DNA from: Geobacter sp. UBA6151
GTDB taxonomy: Bacteria > Desulfobacterota > Desulfuromonadia > Geobacterales > Pseudopelobacteraceae
Reading direction: 5' to 3'
Length of the DNA stretch: 46,254 bases
Assembly: GCA_002423105.1 (NCBI GenBank)
Contig: DIUT01000036.1
Location: 1 to 46,254 of the forward strand
The notes beneath the pieces were generated by a model that did not search any database, was not told where the DNA came from, and worked only from the letters and a program-made list of their open reading frames with translations. The position numbers and the translations under genes were made by a program. Positions 7,726 through 15,800 of this stretch are shown one piece after another; the first letter of the stretch is position 1, and each line of letters starts with the position of its first letter.

Positions 7726-8358
7726 CTATATCTCCAGGGACCTATGATCGCGCAGGTTCTCGTTTTTTCTGGCAAGCCCTTTCAGTTCCTTGTGTTCTGA
7801 AGGGGTAATACCAAACGTGGCCTTGGCAATTTCGGCGGTCAGAATACTGAAGTCACGCTCCGTACTGACTCCCCGTTCCTGCCACTCATCAGTCAGGTTC
7901 TGGCGGATGGCGATGCCCCGCAACCGCTTATCAATCCAGTCTTTCGGATACCCTTTCTGTTCGTACAGTTGTTTCATACGATCCTGGGCAAGCTCCGGGT
8001 TTTCGATCTCCTGGATTCGCTCATAACCTACCTGGGCCAGCCACTGCTTGAACGGTTCGGCTTTGGGGGAAGGGATGGATTGGATAACTCGCAAAAGCTG
8101 TTCTGTATCGGCAACGTCGGCAAGCCTTTGTTTACCGTCTGTCGCGGTCATTTTCAAACCGTGACAATTTGTCACGGTTTCATTTCCTTCTTTTTTCAGC
8201 CGCTCTTTCAACTTCCGCCAATATGCACCTGGATCAGGGCTTGCAGTAAGTACCGATACGACGTCAACAATGGCGAAATACCATTTTTGTTTTTCTTCAT
8301 CCCATGCAGTACGTATCTGCCGATGTTCGAATAATTTGACAGCGGTTTCTCTGGTCAT
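7726..8358 (-). CDS. Bro-N (DinD-like) phage antirepressor-type protein, C-terminus truncated
   Basis: This 210-residue protein has an N-terminal Bro-N domain (MTRETAVKLFEHRQIRTAWD..KWYFAIVDVVSVL) followed by the DinD-like segment PSPKAEPFKQWLAQVGYERIQEIENPEL and KRLRGIAIRQNLTDEWQERG. Homologues I recall continue for about 60-70 residues after the LRDH motif; here the frame ends in LRDHRSLEI, just before the SGNH gene, so the C-terminus seems cut by a rearrangement near 7735. The start at 8358 fits an AAGGAG site 7 bp upstream. Such genes often travel with type I restriction and other defence loci. A perfect 25 bp palindrome lies inside the gene (8156-8180). Confidence 0.8.
   Translation of the reverse strand: MTRETAVKLFEHRQIRTAWDEEKQKWYFAIVDVVSVLTASPDPGAYWRKLKERLKKEGNETVTNCHGLKMTATDGKQRLADVADTEQLLRVIQSIPSPKAEPFKQWLAQVGYERIQEIENPELAQDRMKQLYEQKGYPKDWIDKRLRGIAIRQNLTDEWQERGVSTERDFSILTAEIAKATFGITPSEHKELKGLARKNENLRDHRSLEI
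8156..8180. repeat. Perfect 25 bp palindrome inside the Bro-N gene
   Basis: Arms AAACCGTGACAA (8156-8167) and TTGTCACGGTTT (8169-8180) are perfect reverse complements around one central base. On the coding strand they encode ETVTNCHGL, in the linker between the Bro-N domain and the rest of the protein. It is one of several such in-gene palindromes in this window. Confidence 0.9.
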
Positions 8359-8410
8359 GCGCATGCTCCTTTTTCCCAATTCATGGCGTATTAAGCGTGT
8401 TCAAAGACTT

Positions 8411-8429
8411 GTGCCACAGGCTGTGGCAC
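8411..8429. promoter_or_regulatory. Palindrome upstream of the Bro-N gene, possible operator
   Basis: Arms GTGCCACAG (8411-8419) and CTGTGGCAC (8421-8429) flank a single base, about 53 bp upstream of the Bro-N start and just after the RhuM stop. Its position suits an operator; it could also be a hairpin ending the RhuM message, although no T-tract follows. The rest of the gap (8359-8483) holds no recognisable gene. Confidence 0.5.
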
Positions 8430-8483
8430 TTTAACCAGATCCGCATTTTCATCTGGTTCAAAACAGCCATATTGGGGCGCTGG

Positions 8484-9497
8484 TCATGGTTTCTTTTGCT
8501 CCAACAATAGTCTCTCCAGCTCTTCCAGAGCTTGCAGATCCTCATTATCGGCGGCCAAGGCTTCTTCGATTTTGCGTTTTTGGTCAAATTCTTCATACCG
8601 CTGTTCGGCGATTTCCTTGGCCACCTCGGCCTTTACTTTTTCGGCATGGGTCAAGAGCTCATGCTCATTGAACGTCAGAAAGGCGTCGAGTTTTTCCGAC
8701 CACTGTTCCATGGTGACGGTTTTGCGCTGTCGGGCCTGCCGTTCAGCATAATCCAGATACATAGTGACAATCTCGTTGAGGTCTTTAATCTCATCGACTT
8801 GCAGATAGTTTTTGGCAGTAGCCACGTCCGGCTTGCGGACAATAGAACCCTGCCAAGAGGTCAGCCCCATGTTGGGTAGTTCCGGATTACTGCGCGATTC
8901 GATCAATTCTGCGGCGGTTTTACCGGTAATGGCCCAGAGCATCTTGTTCTGGACCTTCTTGAAAAACAACTGGGCCTGCTCGGAGCTCTTGTCATAATCG
9001 ATGGCGGTGGTATAGATATCGCGGATTTTCTGGTAAAAACGCTTTTCTGACGCCCGGATATCACGAATGCGGGCCAACCACTCGTCAAAATAGTCCCAGG
9101 TATCGGCTTTTTTCAGCCGAACATCATCCATGGCAAAGCCTTTGATGATGTATTCTTTCAGAATGCCGGTAGCCCAGATGCGAAACTGGGTGGCACGCTT
9201 GGAGTTGACCCGATAGCCTACGGCGATGATGGCATCGAGATTGTAATAATCCTTGTTACGGGACACCTGCCGACCACCTTCATTTTGAACTGTTTCCATT
9301 TTGGAAACAGTTGCCTCCCGACTTAATTCACCTTCTTCATAGATGTTGGACAGGTGCTTGGATATAGCGGGAACATTGACACCAAAAAGCTCCGCCACCG
9401 CCGTCTGGGTCAGCCAGATGGTTTCATTCTGCAAGACAGTGTCAACTTTAATGTCGCCATCGGGAGTGGTGTAGAGGATGATTTGGGATTCGGTCAT
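8484..9497 (-). CDS. RhuM family protein
   Basis: This 337-residue protein matches the RhuM (virulence RhuM family) group: IILYTTPDGDIKVDTVLQNETIWLTQ, the winged-helix-like AVAELFGVNVPAISKHLSNIYEEGEL, then YYNLDAIIAVGYRVNSKRATQFRIWATGILKEYI and a coiled-coil C-terminal third. The molecular role of RhuM is not established; its genes commonly sit between the subunits of type I restriction systems. The start at ATG 9497 has an AAAGGATG site upstream. The gene carries a perfect in-frame palindrome (9288-9312) in the linker before the YYNLDAI motif. Confidence 0.9.
   Translation of the reverse strand: MTESQIILYTTPDGDIKVDTVLQNETIWLTQTAVAELFGVNVPAISKHLSNIYEEGELSREATVSKMETVQNEGGRQVSRNKDYYNLDAIIAVGYRVNSKRATQFRIWATGILKEYIIKGFAMDDVRLKKADTWDYFDEWLARIRDIRASEKRFYQKIRDIYTTAIDYDKSSEQAQLFFKKVQNKMLWAITGKTAAELIESRSNPELPNMGLTSWQGSIVRKPDVATAKNYLQVDEIKDLNEIVTMYLDYAERQARQRKTVTMEQWSEKLDAFLTFNEHELLTHAEKVKAEVAKEIAEQRYEEFDQKRKIEEALAADNEDLQALEELERLLLEQKKP
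9288..9312. repeat. Perfect palindrome inside the RhuM gene
   Basis: Arms AACTGTTTCCA (9288-9298) and TGGAAACAGTT (9302-9312) are perfect reverse complements with a 3-base spacer. On the coding strand they encode TVSKMETVQ, in the variable stretch between the N-terminal helix-turn-helix-like part and the conserved YYNLDAI block. Confidence 0.9.
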
Positions 9498-9516
9498 GCT
9501 GCACATCCTTTGATTA

Positions 9517-9655
9517 GAATGGGTCGGTCGAGATCAGACCAGCCACGGCGGCCAGTTCCAGTTCCAGTTCCTTCTGCACGGAGCTTATGAAGATTCGCTT
9601 TTTTGTGTTCATGCGGACGGCCTCTGACCCTGCCCCCTTCAGCACTTGGACAAAG
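9517..9655 (-). pseudogene. Duplicated 5' fragment of the DUF4062 gene
   Basis: This stretch repeats the upstream region and the first 32 codons of the DUF4062 gene (partner copy 11159-11291): MNTKKRIFISSVQKELEL followed by AAVAGLISTDPF, then a stop. Differences are few (for example one extra block of Cs upstream and one Arg-to-Leu change). It lies 3' of the intact gene in the same orientation, so the pair forms direct repeats of about 135 bp bracketing the gene. It looks like the leftover of a second tandem copy removed by deletion, or of a duplication during insertion. Confidence 0.88.
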
Positions 9656-9712
9656 CAGGGGCTTGACTGACCTCTGGGGTTAATGATTTCATGATTTGCC
9701 CTAATGATTCCC

Positions 9713-11254
9713 TTATGATTCTGCCCTGGGCCGGAGAATGTAGCGGGTGGCCCTTCCAGCGCCAATGCGCTCCACCAACCCCTCTTCGATAAGCTTTTGA
9801 AAATCGGCAAATATCACCGGAGCAGACACTTTAAAGCGCTCCTGACAAATTTTGCTGGTTAAAACTTCGCCTTGTACCAGTGCCAGCATCATCCGGTGTT
9901 GTCGTTCAGTCAGGCGTGCCTCAACCGCCGCTGACACCAACACCTGAATATTGGTTGGCGTCTTTATCCGATCATAATTGCCATCCGGGCCGGGGAGCGT
10001 GACGACAAAGAAACCGTCCTGCTGGTCAATCTTTGCCTCGCTGAGCCCGTGATCAAGCATGGCGTCGCGCATGCGGGCGAAGCCGCTGCCACGCTGCTCC
10101 ATCTTGTCGAGGGCGGCAAGTGTCTGAGCAATGAGTGGATTGCGCGAACAGGGGCGATATCCGCCTCGGCGGAGCTTGGCCAGGGTAAGGGGCTTGAGTG
10201 GGTAGCCGGGGCTGGCAATTTCGATGCGGTCGCGGAAGATGCGCACAAATACCTTGCGCGAGGCGTCGTCATAGCTGCGATGAGCAACGGCGTTGAGCAG
10301 GGCTTCGCGGAGGGCAGCCACGGGGTATTCGTCAAGACGGATGTTGTTGAGACCCACTACACGGCGGGGATGGAAGGTATGGTCATCAATAAATTTTAAC
10401 ACCTGCTCCAGGGTACGGGGCAGAGGAGCGTTGATATTGAGCTGCCCTTTGGGGCGACCAGTGATGCGAATATCGTCATAGGCATCAACAAGTATTTCGC
10501 ACTGCGGGAAACGATGGGCTGGGTGAAGGCCGAACAGTACAAATGCACCAGCAGTGGCAAGATACGTGTCACACGTATCGCCTCTAATGGCAAGACCACG
10601 TGCGTGGAGCGCCTCGGCAGCGGATAGCCCGGCATGGTCCGTATCGCCCGCATTGAGCCGTTGATTGAATGCCGCGAGAAGATCCTGATCGAGCGATGCC
10701 GCCGTAACATCGCTCAGCACAGCGGCTTCAAATGCTGAGGCAGACTCGATCTGGTGCTCCCCCTCATCAACCTCGGTGCCGGTAGCTTCAACCCCGAACT
10801 CTTCTGTCAGAATTCGCAAGAGAGCCCGGAGCATTTCCGGCTTCAAATCCTCCCGGTCGTGAAAGCGTTTGTAAGAGTGTCCGGCCTGTTTAATCTCTTT
10901 GATCAACTCGATGGTATCTTCTGACCGGCTTGCGTCAGTGGCCCCCTTGAGAAAAACGATGGTCGGGAGCTGCAACTCCTGTGCGAGGCGATACTCGTGA
11001 TGCATGGCAGAGATGCCCTCATCCGGGTGGCCGTATTTGTTGGCTATGAGCAGAACATACACAGCACAGCCCCGAAGGGAGGCGAGGTAGGGCCTGGAGG
11101 CCGGATGCGGAGGTGGTGGTTCCTTCTCGAACAGCACCGGCGTGCAGTATTGCAGCAGGAATGGGTCGGTCGAGATCAGACCAGCCACGGCGGCCCGCTC
11201 CAGTTCCAGTTCCTTCTGCACGGAGCTTATGAAGATTCGCTTTTTTGTGTTCAT
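9713..11254 (-). CDS. DUF4062 domain fused to a GHKL-type ATP-binding (AlbA_2/RecG-C-like) regulator
   Basis: This 513-residue protein starts with DUF4062 (residues 1 to about 110; RIFISSVQKELELER, then YVLLIANKYG), a Rossmann-like domain seen in TIR/SLOG-type signalling proteins. After a linker it has a C-terminal ATP-binding region with the N-box-like REALLNAVAHRSYDD and G-rich MEQRGSGFARMRDAM, as in the HATPase_c_4 family, and ends in a winged helix (ILVSAAVEARLTERQHRMM onward). Start ATG 11254 has GAGG 8 bp upstream. Possible roles are nucleotide or stress sensing linked to transcription control within the island; no experimental function can be assigned. It lies 106 bp after the nuclease gene. 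Confidence 0.83.
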   Translation of the reverse strand: MNTKKRIFISSVQKELELERAAVAGLISTDPFLLQYCTPVLFEKEPPPPHPASRPYLASLRGCAVYVLLIANKYGHPDEGISAMHHEYRLAQELQLPTIVFLKGATDASRSEDTIELIKEIKQAGHSYKRFHDREDLKPEMLRALLRILTEEFGVEATGTEVDEGEHQIESASAFEAAVLSDVTAASLDQDLLAAFNQRLNAGDTDHAGLSAAEALHARGLAIRGDTCDTYLATAGAFVLFGLHPAHRFPQCEILVDAYDDIRITGRPKGQLNINAPLPRTLEQVLKFIDDHTFHPRRVVGLNNIRLDEYPVAALREALLNAVAHRSYDDASRKVFVRIFRDRIEIASPGYPLKPLTLAKLRRGGYRPCSRNPLIAQTLAALDKMEQRGSGFARMRDAMLDHGLSEAKIDQQDGFFVVTLPGPDGNYDRIKTPTNIQVLVSAAVEARLTERQHRMMLALVQGEVLTSKICQERFKVSAPVIFADFQKLIEEGLVERIGAGRATRYILRPRAES

Positions 11255-11291
11255 GCGGACTGCCTCGGACCCTTTCAGCACTCGGACAAAG
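11159..11291. repeat. Direct repeat partner of 9517-9655 (5' end of the DUF4062 gene)
   Basis: This is the copy that belongs to the intact gene. The match to 9517-9655 starts at GAATGGGTCGG and runs past the ATG to the shared GGACAAAG, after which the two sequences diverge completely. The sharp edges on both sides show a discrete duplicated block. Confidence 0.88.
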
Positions 11292-11360
11292 TCAATTGTA
11301 AATTCAATTAGTTATAGCGCGTTAGTCAACAAATCAACAACGTTGCCCCTTCCACACTTA

Positions 11361-12815
11361 TTAAGTTCCGCAGGGTAATTGCAGAGCATGCCCAGTAGGC
11401 CAGCACACATTTTGAAATGAGCAAGCCATGCAGCATAGATATTGATCTAATGGATCTATCTTACATCGTTCGATGCGTCTATCGTGCATACCCCGGTGTG
11501 AACAGTGATGCAGTTCACCGCTTTTGAAGAAAGAGCGAGGATTGGTGGATCGTACGGTAATGGCGTAAGCGTTAACTTCCATGCCATTGGCTCGGCAATT
11601 TGCCCAGTCATGATACTGGCACTGCACAGTGGTCTGCGGCAGAAGAAAGTGAGTCGCTGTACCGGTCGCCACTGCGCCCTCGCCAGGCTCGATCGGGTCC
11701 ATGTCTAGGTAAATAGTCTCTGGCTCACCAAGACCATCATTGCCAAGTGCAAAGACGGCTGCATGCCTTGGTCGAGGGAGAAATCCTGGGAACCCCACAA
11801 GTGGGGATGGTGGCAACATAACTCCCAACTCTGTCGAAACCGTTTGAAGAAGCGCTTGGGCGGCAACATCAACTTCCCGTAGGTGGTCTTGCAATACGGT
11901 TTCTTCATCCGTAAGAGGAACGGTGAAAGGGTCATGCCCTCCATGGACAGTGATCAACTGCCCGTCACTTCGAAGCAAGGTAATCGACGGGTAAACGTGA
12001 ATTTGGGGCACCACACGAACGTGGCTATGCCCGGACTCCTCATGCTTCACTAGGAGAGAGTGAAAGACGCCGCGGAGATCATCTGAGCGTAGATAGGCCA
12101 GTAACTGCGTTTCACGAATGAGACGAGGTGCGCTCTTGATAAGGCGCTTACGTGCAACCAAATCGTAGATATCATCTGACTGCTCAACGAAACGATCCTT
12201 CAGAAGGATCATCCACTGGTCTTCGACCAAAGGATCATTACTGCAGAATGTCTTGACAGGCTTTGTGAAGATCACCATCCACTGCCCTGTGGTGATGACA
12301 ACGCGTTCGACATTGTGGTCGTGCTCATCGAGCAAACCTTTCACATAGGCTCGTACCTGCATCAGCCATTCGTGCCAGTCTGCCGTGACCGGTGACCCAG
12401 CAGCATCTCCGTCGGCACGGATGTGACCCAATGCTTTGAATATGAGTTGGCTTGGGCCTCCGTGCACCCTGCGGTCTCGTGGACGCACGAACGGCTTGTT
12501 CCATGATTTGGCTTCTATAATAAGAAGGGGGGTGCGTTTGTCCGGGTCCACGCCCAGATAGTCGATGAAAAGGGTTGTTTCTGCTTGGACACGCGCTTCT
12601 TCGGCGACATCACGCCCTCCTAAAAGCTGCCACCCCAAAGACTCTATAATCCCATCCAGCAGAAGGACGCGGGTGGTGTGCTCGAGGGGGTCCAGATCTG
12701 CAACCCCAGCGTATTGGTCAATCACGGCACCATCAGCTCCATGGCGCGCGTCAAACGCGGCCAACAGTCGTGCCAACGTCGCTTTAAAATCTTGCTTGTC
12801 TGCGGCGTCACTCAT
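11361..12815 (-). CDS. HsdR-N-like PD-(D/E)XK nuclease-fold protein, third gene of the island operon
   Basis: The 484-residue product starts at ATG 12815, overlapping the stop of the 1630-residue gene in an ATGA junction, so the two are translationally coupled. Residues 46-103 fit the type I restriction R-subunit N-terminal nuclease pattern: E46 in EHTTRVLLLDGIIESLGW, D85 in LFIDYLGV and E101-A-K103 in LLIIEAKSW. This predicts a metal-dependent nuclease core or a degenerate binding version. The middle is unassigned. The last 60 residues are rich in Cys and His (HHCSHRG, RCKIDP, LCCMACSFQNVCW), suggesting a zinc or iron-sulfur site. No close named family is recognised. Probably a partner of the NTPase. 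Confidence 0.8.
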   Translation of the reverse strand: MSDAADKQDFKATLARLLAAFDARHGADGAVIDQYAGVADLDPLEHTTRVLLLDGIIESLGWQLLGGRDVAEEARVQAETTLFIDYLGVDPDKRTPLLIIEAKSWNKPFVRPRDRRVHGGPSQLIFKALGHIRADGDAAGSPVTADWHEWLMQVRAYVKGLLDEHDHNVERVVITTGQWMVIFTKPVKTFCSNDPLVEDQWMILLKDRFVEQSDDIYDLVARKRLIKSAPRLIRETQLLAYLRSDDLRGVFHSLLVKHEESGHSHVRVVPQIHVYPSITLLRSDGQLITVHGGHDPFTVPLTDEETVLQDHLREVDVAAQALLQTVSTELGVMLPPSPLVGFPGFLPRPRHAAVFALGNDGLGEPETIYLDMDPIEPGEGAVATGTATHFLLPQTTVQCQYHDWANCRANGMEVNAYAITVRSTNPRSFFKSGELHHCSHRGMHDRRIERCKIDPLDQYLCCMACSFQNVCWPTGHALQLPCGT

Positions 12816-15800
12816 TGAAGCAACTCTGGAAGTCGGTAAAGAAGCCGACGTGCGGCCGGCCAACCTGCAGCTAAAAACGCCTCAAGACACTCGATCAGAA
12901 GCTGACGCCGTTGAGGATCCTCAAAAACCTCGCGATAATCCGCAAGACACTGGCCGACCATTCGTACCAAGAGATCAGCTCCTAGAGATTCATACTGGTA
13001 GCCGTGTTGCCGGCCCCCTCTCAAAAGGGCATGCGCCGCTAGATCGAAAATCCGCGGTGGGTCTGTCGGGAGAAGGAATTCCAGCAGCTGAAGAAGATAG
13101 TGGATTGTATGTGGTGTACCTACCTCACCGATACGTCGTAGCGTAGGCTCCAATTCGTCAAGAAATTTCATCCGGTTTCCTGGTGGAATGCCCTGATTTT
13201 CATCACTGCGCGACTTGAGGGATCCGGACGCGAAGAAGATTTGGCTACAGGCTGTATCTATCAGCTTTGCATACGTCTCCGCTTCCGATTGCTCGTTTTC
13301 AGTACGTTGTGCATTATCCAGAAGCGCCTCCAGGCGCTGTGCCGCGACTTCTATCGAGCGGGCAACGACGATTTGACTCCGGTGCCGGATATCATCTTGC
13401 CCAGCATCCTCGTCTGCGTAACCCAGGACAAGGCCACTTCGCAGCGTCTGGATAGCCTTTTCAAGCGGCTCCTTATGGTTGAAAGGATCATTAAGCCAAC
13501 CTTCCACAACCTCGCCAGCGACCGGTCGCGCATGTGACACCCACAAAAGGGCGACAATGCCGCCGAGGTTTTGGATCAAATGCTTAGCTGGTTGGCGTTC
13601 CTCCGCGACGAAGCGCTGAAGCAGTAGTAGTGTAAGGGTCTCGACGCGAACAGGGTCGTGGTGCAAAGTTGCACCGAGGAATCTATTGGCAAAGTGGTCT
13701 AGGACCCCGATATTATGATCATTGCGCAGGACCATTTCAGCTAGTTGCCACATGCCTGGTCGATCAATATCCCAAAGTCGAACCAACCTCGTTGCAGCAG
13801 CCAAACGAACAGCGGGATGCGGATCTGAGAGCATCTTCTCGATCCAGGGTCGTAGCCTTTCATATAGGGCGACATCCACCAAACACAGGTCAAAAGCGGC
13901 TTGGGCAGCATCAACACGAGGAGCAGGTGACCCCCATGAGACCGACTGCTCAAAGCGTGCCTCGGTGTCCTCCATCACTTCGGGAGACAACGATTGAGCT
14001 GATCGCAAAACTATATCAGACAGCTCAAATGCCAGTCCCCTGTGGTCCGGCTCCTTCAGTTCCTTGTACCCCGCCGTCTTTTCTAGCCCCTGTGCCAGAA
14101 TGCCCTCGGCGTAGATGAGAAGTGTCGGGGCTGCGTCAGCCGTTTCGGCATCAGATATTGCGGTCAAAAGAGCGCGAAGCATATCCATGGCATCTGTGAG
14201 CGGAGTTGTTGTTGAAGGCTCACCGCTCTCTAGTCTGAACGCTACCTTCGTCGCGTCTATGGCTTCGCGCAACGCGGCATTCGCCGGTGCGTCAAGGTCG
14301 ACATTTTCTTTTTTAAGCCACCAGTAGGGTTCGGGGGAGCCCGAAGACATATACGTCCTATAGGGGCGTTCGTTGCGGGTGACGCCAACATTTCTCGGTA
14401 TGCGTCCCTTAGCCTCTTCGGTCACAATGTTATCCGCTCCAATTGTACCGAAAAGCCGCTCAAACAGGTCGTCGCGAGCCTTGTCCGGGTCCAGGAATGT
14501 CGAAAAGTCAAAATGAGGCACTGCAACTTCGAACGCTCGCCGTTCGTCTTCCGGTATAGCCGCATATATTGCGGCAACAGCATCTATTGCGTCCTTCCGG
14601 GTATCAAGCGTCACCAAGAACTGGTCTCTGCTCGCATAGGGCCAGATCATTTCGCCGAAAACGTCAGGGCGCTGAGCTGCCACCATAAAGAGGCGTGACC
14701 ACAGAACCGCCATACGGTTCTGACGGATGACGCGCTCTGCTGTGCGAATTGCATTTTCGGGCGGAGCAGTGACCAAGTGATCGCGAAAGGCAGCAATCAG
14801 GACATCGGCGTCCTGCCGATATTGGTCTTCCGGATCCGATGCCCAGATATAGCTAAGGTCAACAAGCAATCGCACAGGTTGCCCCGCCACAATAAATTCG
14901 AGCGCATCGACCTTCTCCTGCAAAGCATGTTCGCGTCCGACATATCCCTCAACGGCTGCTACTAACGCATCGGTAGCGTGTTCGGGATGGGAAGCAAGGA
15001 ATTTTGGATAGAACTCTCCAAGCGAATAACGCGCCATATCGAAATCTTGGCGCGCATTCGATGTAAGTCCCATGATCTGACTCGAACTCATAGGAATTAC
15101 GCGGTCATCTCTTACCGATTTACCGTAAATTTCCTTGTAAATCTCTACTGCAAAATCTGGATCAACCGGCGCGATGACGTCTATCTTACGCGCTAGATCC
15201 GGGGACTCTTCTGGACCAAATTTGGCAAACCGCTCTTCGTCGAACACGCACCGAAGCAAAGTGCGTGAGCTATCGGGATCTGTATCGTACGTGTCAGCCA
15301 CAAATGCAATCGCTGAGTCGACAAGCCCAGTATGGCGGTCCTGACCAAGAGCAAAGGTCAATAGAGCGCGAGCTGCTGTTCCGAGGTTCGTACGGTCAGC
15401 AGGCTCTTTCACTCGCTCGGTAAGTAAATAGGACATGGTTCTGACAGGCCAGGCGACAACGTCTACTCTTACTGATAATCGAGCGACAAACGCCGCCCAG
15501 GGAGCCAACACCGTTGGCTCTTTATCTTCCAAGCGGACAGCAAGGGCCCCAACAACATGTGTGACAGACTTTACTGCACTAACTTCACCGACAACAATTC
15601 TGTCCGACCAGTAGCGGGCATCCTCGCTCTCTATCGGCAGTTCAGAGGCTGCGCGTGCAGCAACGCTACGCAATACAGGGTCACAGTCGTCATCTCCGAG
15701 TAGACAAATCACAGCCTTCCAAAAAGATTCATGGCCTTCACTAACATGCCAAAGCTCTCTGAGAACGAAGGTGAGTGCAGGGCCTAGCATCAGGCCAATT

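Noticed and set aside
8381..8596. Small gene between RhuM and Bro-N
   Set aside because: It mostly overlaps the RhuM end in another frame, has no ribosome-binding site and no recognisable sequence.
9514..9810. Separate 98-residue gene
   Set aside because: The frame only exists because it contains the duplicated start of the DUF4062 gene; the rest overlaps the end of the real gene and resembles nothing.
12565..13146. Plus-strand gene of 193 codons across the nuclease/NTPase junction
   Set aside because: It is antisense to two long, domain-bearing genes and has low-complexity composition typical of a shadow frame.
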